Positions 6,719 through 7,460 of a DNA stretch of 7,460 nt are shown in pieces. Made by a program: the position numbers and the translations under genes. The notes under the pieces are model-generated. The model had not been told where the DNA came from. It saw only the letters and a list, made by a program, of their open reading frames with translations, and did no database searches. Source of the DNA: Pseudomonadota bacterium (GTDB lineage: Bacteria > Myxococcota_A > Polyangia > Polyangiales > Ga0077539). Positions within the stretch are counted from its first letter, which is position 1; each line of letters begins with the position of its first letter. The DNA is taken from contig JAEYZO010000459.1 in assembly GCA_023428035.1 (NCBI GenBank), forward strand, positions 1 through 7,460, read 5' to 3'.

Positions 6719-7114
6719 CTCGACCTCGGCGCCTCGAGCGCGTGCAGGCGAACCTCAGCGACGCACCGCGCGCCGCTGGAGCCCTACGACGACCTCAAGC
6801 TCCAGGCGAGGCGTCCCGAGACGTCGAATTCGATCCTCAAGCGGGAGCTCGCGAAGTGGGAGGGCGAGGTCGAGCGGGTGTGACGCCTCCGCCCTGGACT
6901 GCTTCGTTTCACCGCGCCGGTCGGTTCCGCCGACGTCGCGACCCTGACGCTAGAGCTGCGCTGACCTACGCCCGCCGAGACGAGTCGAACAGGCGCGACC
7001 ACGGTGGCGCAGGTTGAGCCACGCGAGAACCGACGGTCACGCGGGGTCCACGGCGCGCTCTCGCGAAACGCAGCGATTCCAGCGGCGGCACGCGCCTTGG
7101 CTCTGCGCGGCCCC
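6719..7114. other. Divergent intergenic region (396 bp)
   Basis: This gap separates the leftward operon from the rightward lipoprotein gene, so it should hold both promoters. No convincing -35/-10 pair, sigma-54 box, operator or terminator was found on either strand. A 5-bp inverted repeat (GTGGC ... GCCAC, near 7001-7022) is too weak to call. The part nearest the operon (about 6742-6883) looks like a gene remnant on the plus strand and is listed separately. From 6884 to 7114 no coding pattern is evident. Confidence 0.5.
6742..6883 (+). pseudogene. Possible frameshifted 3' remnant of a lost gene
   Basis: From 6776 to the TGA at 6881-6883 the plus strand encodes a charged, protein-like tail (LEPYDDLKLQ ... 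RELAKWEGEVERV) in which 33 of 35 codons end in G or C, as in the real genes here. There is no usable ATG or GTG start in that frame outside the TM2 gene. Just upstream, 6733-6775 shows the same third-position bias in another frame (ERVQANLSDAPRAA, with GTG 6742 as a possible start). One frameshift near 6775 would join them. No family is recognised. It could be the decayed end of a gene formerly upstream of the operon, or chance. Confidence 0.3.
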
Positions 7115-7460
7115 ATGCAACAACGACGGTGCTTGCTCTTCGCCTTGGTCGGAGCGCTGACCTCATCGCTCCTCGCCTGCGGCGCCTCTTTGACGACCGA
7201 GCCGCTCGACGGCGGCGCGCGCGACGTCCCCGCCGTCGACGCGCCGACGAGCGACGTGCCCGTCGCGCTCCCCAGCGACACCCGCGTAGGCGACCGCGCG
7301 GTCGGCGCGTGGCTCCGCGCGGACCCCTTCGACCCCTGGTGGATCGAGGAGCGCCTCGCGGCGGAGCCGGCGGTGCGCGGCGCCCGCGCGCTCGGACCTC
7401 GGAGCATCGTGCGCGGCGCCTCGACGCGCAGCGTGGTGTGGACTCCGCCCGACACAGACC
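7115..7460 (+). CDS. Putative lipoprotein of unknown function (3' end cut by window)
   Basis: The frame from ATG 7115 stays open for 115 codons to the window edge. Residues 1-21 are a lipoprotein signal with an Arg-rich start (MQQRR), a hydrophobic core and the lipobox LLAC at Cys22. An acidic Asp/Ala/Pro/Val linker follows (residues 30-58), like those in the neighbouring surface proteins, and then a more ordered segment with paired Trp (DPFDPWWIEERL, 70-81). GC third positions and linker style support a real gene; the antisense frame here is Arg/Ser-rich and is a shadow. No Shine-Dalgarno is visible before the ATG. It is transcribed divergently from the TM2/CHAP operon, with 396 bp between them. 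The family cannot be named from this N-terminus. Confidence 0.75.
   Translation, partial: MQQRRCLLFALVGALTSSLLACGASLTTEPLDGGARDVPAVDAPTSDVPVALPSDTRVGDRAVGAWLRADPFDPWWIEERLAAEPAVRGARALGPRSIVRGASTRSVVWTPPDTD

Noticed and set aside
6784..7455. 223-codon minus-strand frame at the right end
   Set aside because: Arg/Ser/Thr-rich with no motif and antisense to the plus-strand lipoprotein, whose signal peptide, lipobox and linker are convincing.

Overview
High-GC DNA with coding third positions almost all G or C. The window is dominated by exported, cysteine-rich proteins with acidic Asp/Ala/Val/Pro linkers. A C-terminal tail of the MYXO-CTERM type (Cys, hydrophobic helix, Arg cluster) ends the leftmost gene, and RCC1 repeats with a CWG motif fill another. 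Together these point to Myxococcota, probably the Polyangia/Sandaracinus side. The phylum call is an inference from protein style, not from a marker gene.

Layout: four genes on the minus strand read right to left. They are a small TM2-domain membrane protein (6446-6718); a 1021-residue CHAP-domain lipoprotein with many disulfide-type modules (3379-6444), starting 1 nt after the TM2 stop; a lipoprotein with a seven-repeat RCC1 propeller (1817 to about 3238); and, 9 nt further on, a secreted clan-A glycosidase-like TIM barrel with an NBR1-type Ig-like domain and a MYXO-CTERM tail (1807 to beyond base 1). The short gaps suggest one operon. The barrel gene runs off the left edge and has no stop in the window, so a stop-to-stop ORF search misses it. 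The same applies to a plus-strand lipoprotein gene at 7115 that runs off the right edge. Between the two divergent units lies 396 bp holding what looks like the frameshifted 3' remnant of another gene.

How the genes may work together: all large products are predicted to be exported and surface-anchored, two by N-terminal lipidation and one by MYXO-CTERM sorting. One is a probable peptidoglycan amidase/endopeptidase, one a propeller scaffold and one a carbohydrate-binding or carbohydrate-hydrolysing barrel. The CHAP and RCC1 proteins share a cysteine module with identical spacing. The set resembles a cell-surface cassette for acting on cell walls or glycans. The most notable detail is that the barrel has Gln where the clan-A nucleophile Glu is expected and Asp-Glu-Pro where Asn-Glu-Pro is expected, suggesting a non-hydrolytic derivative. 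No RNA genes, CRISPR arrays, insertion sequences or confident promoters were seen.
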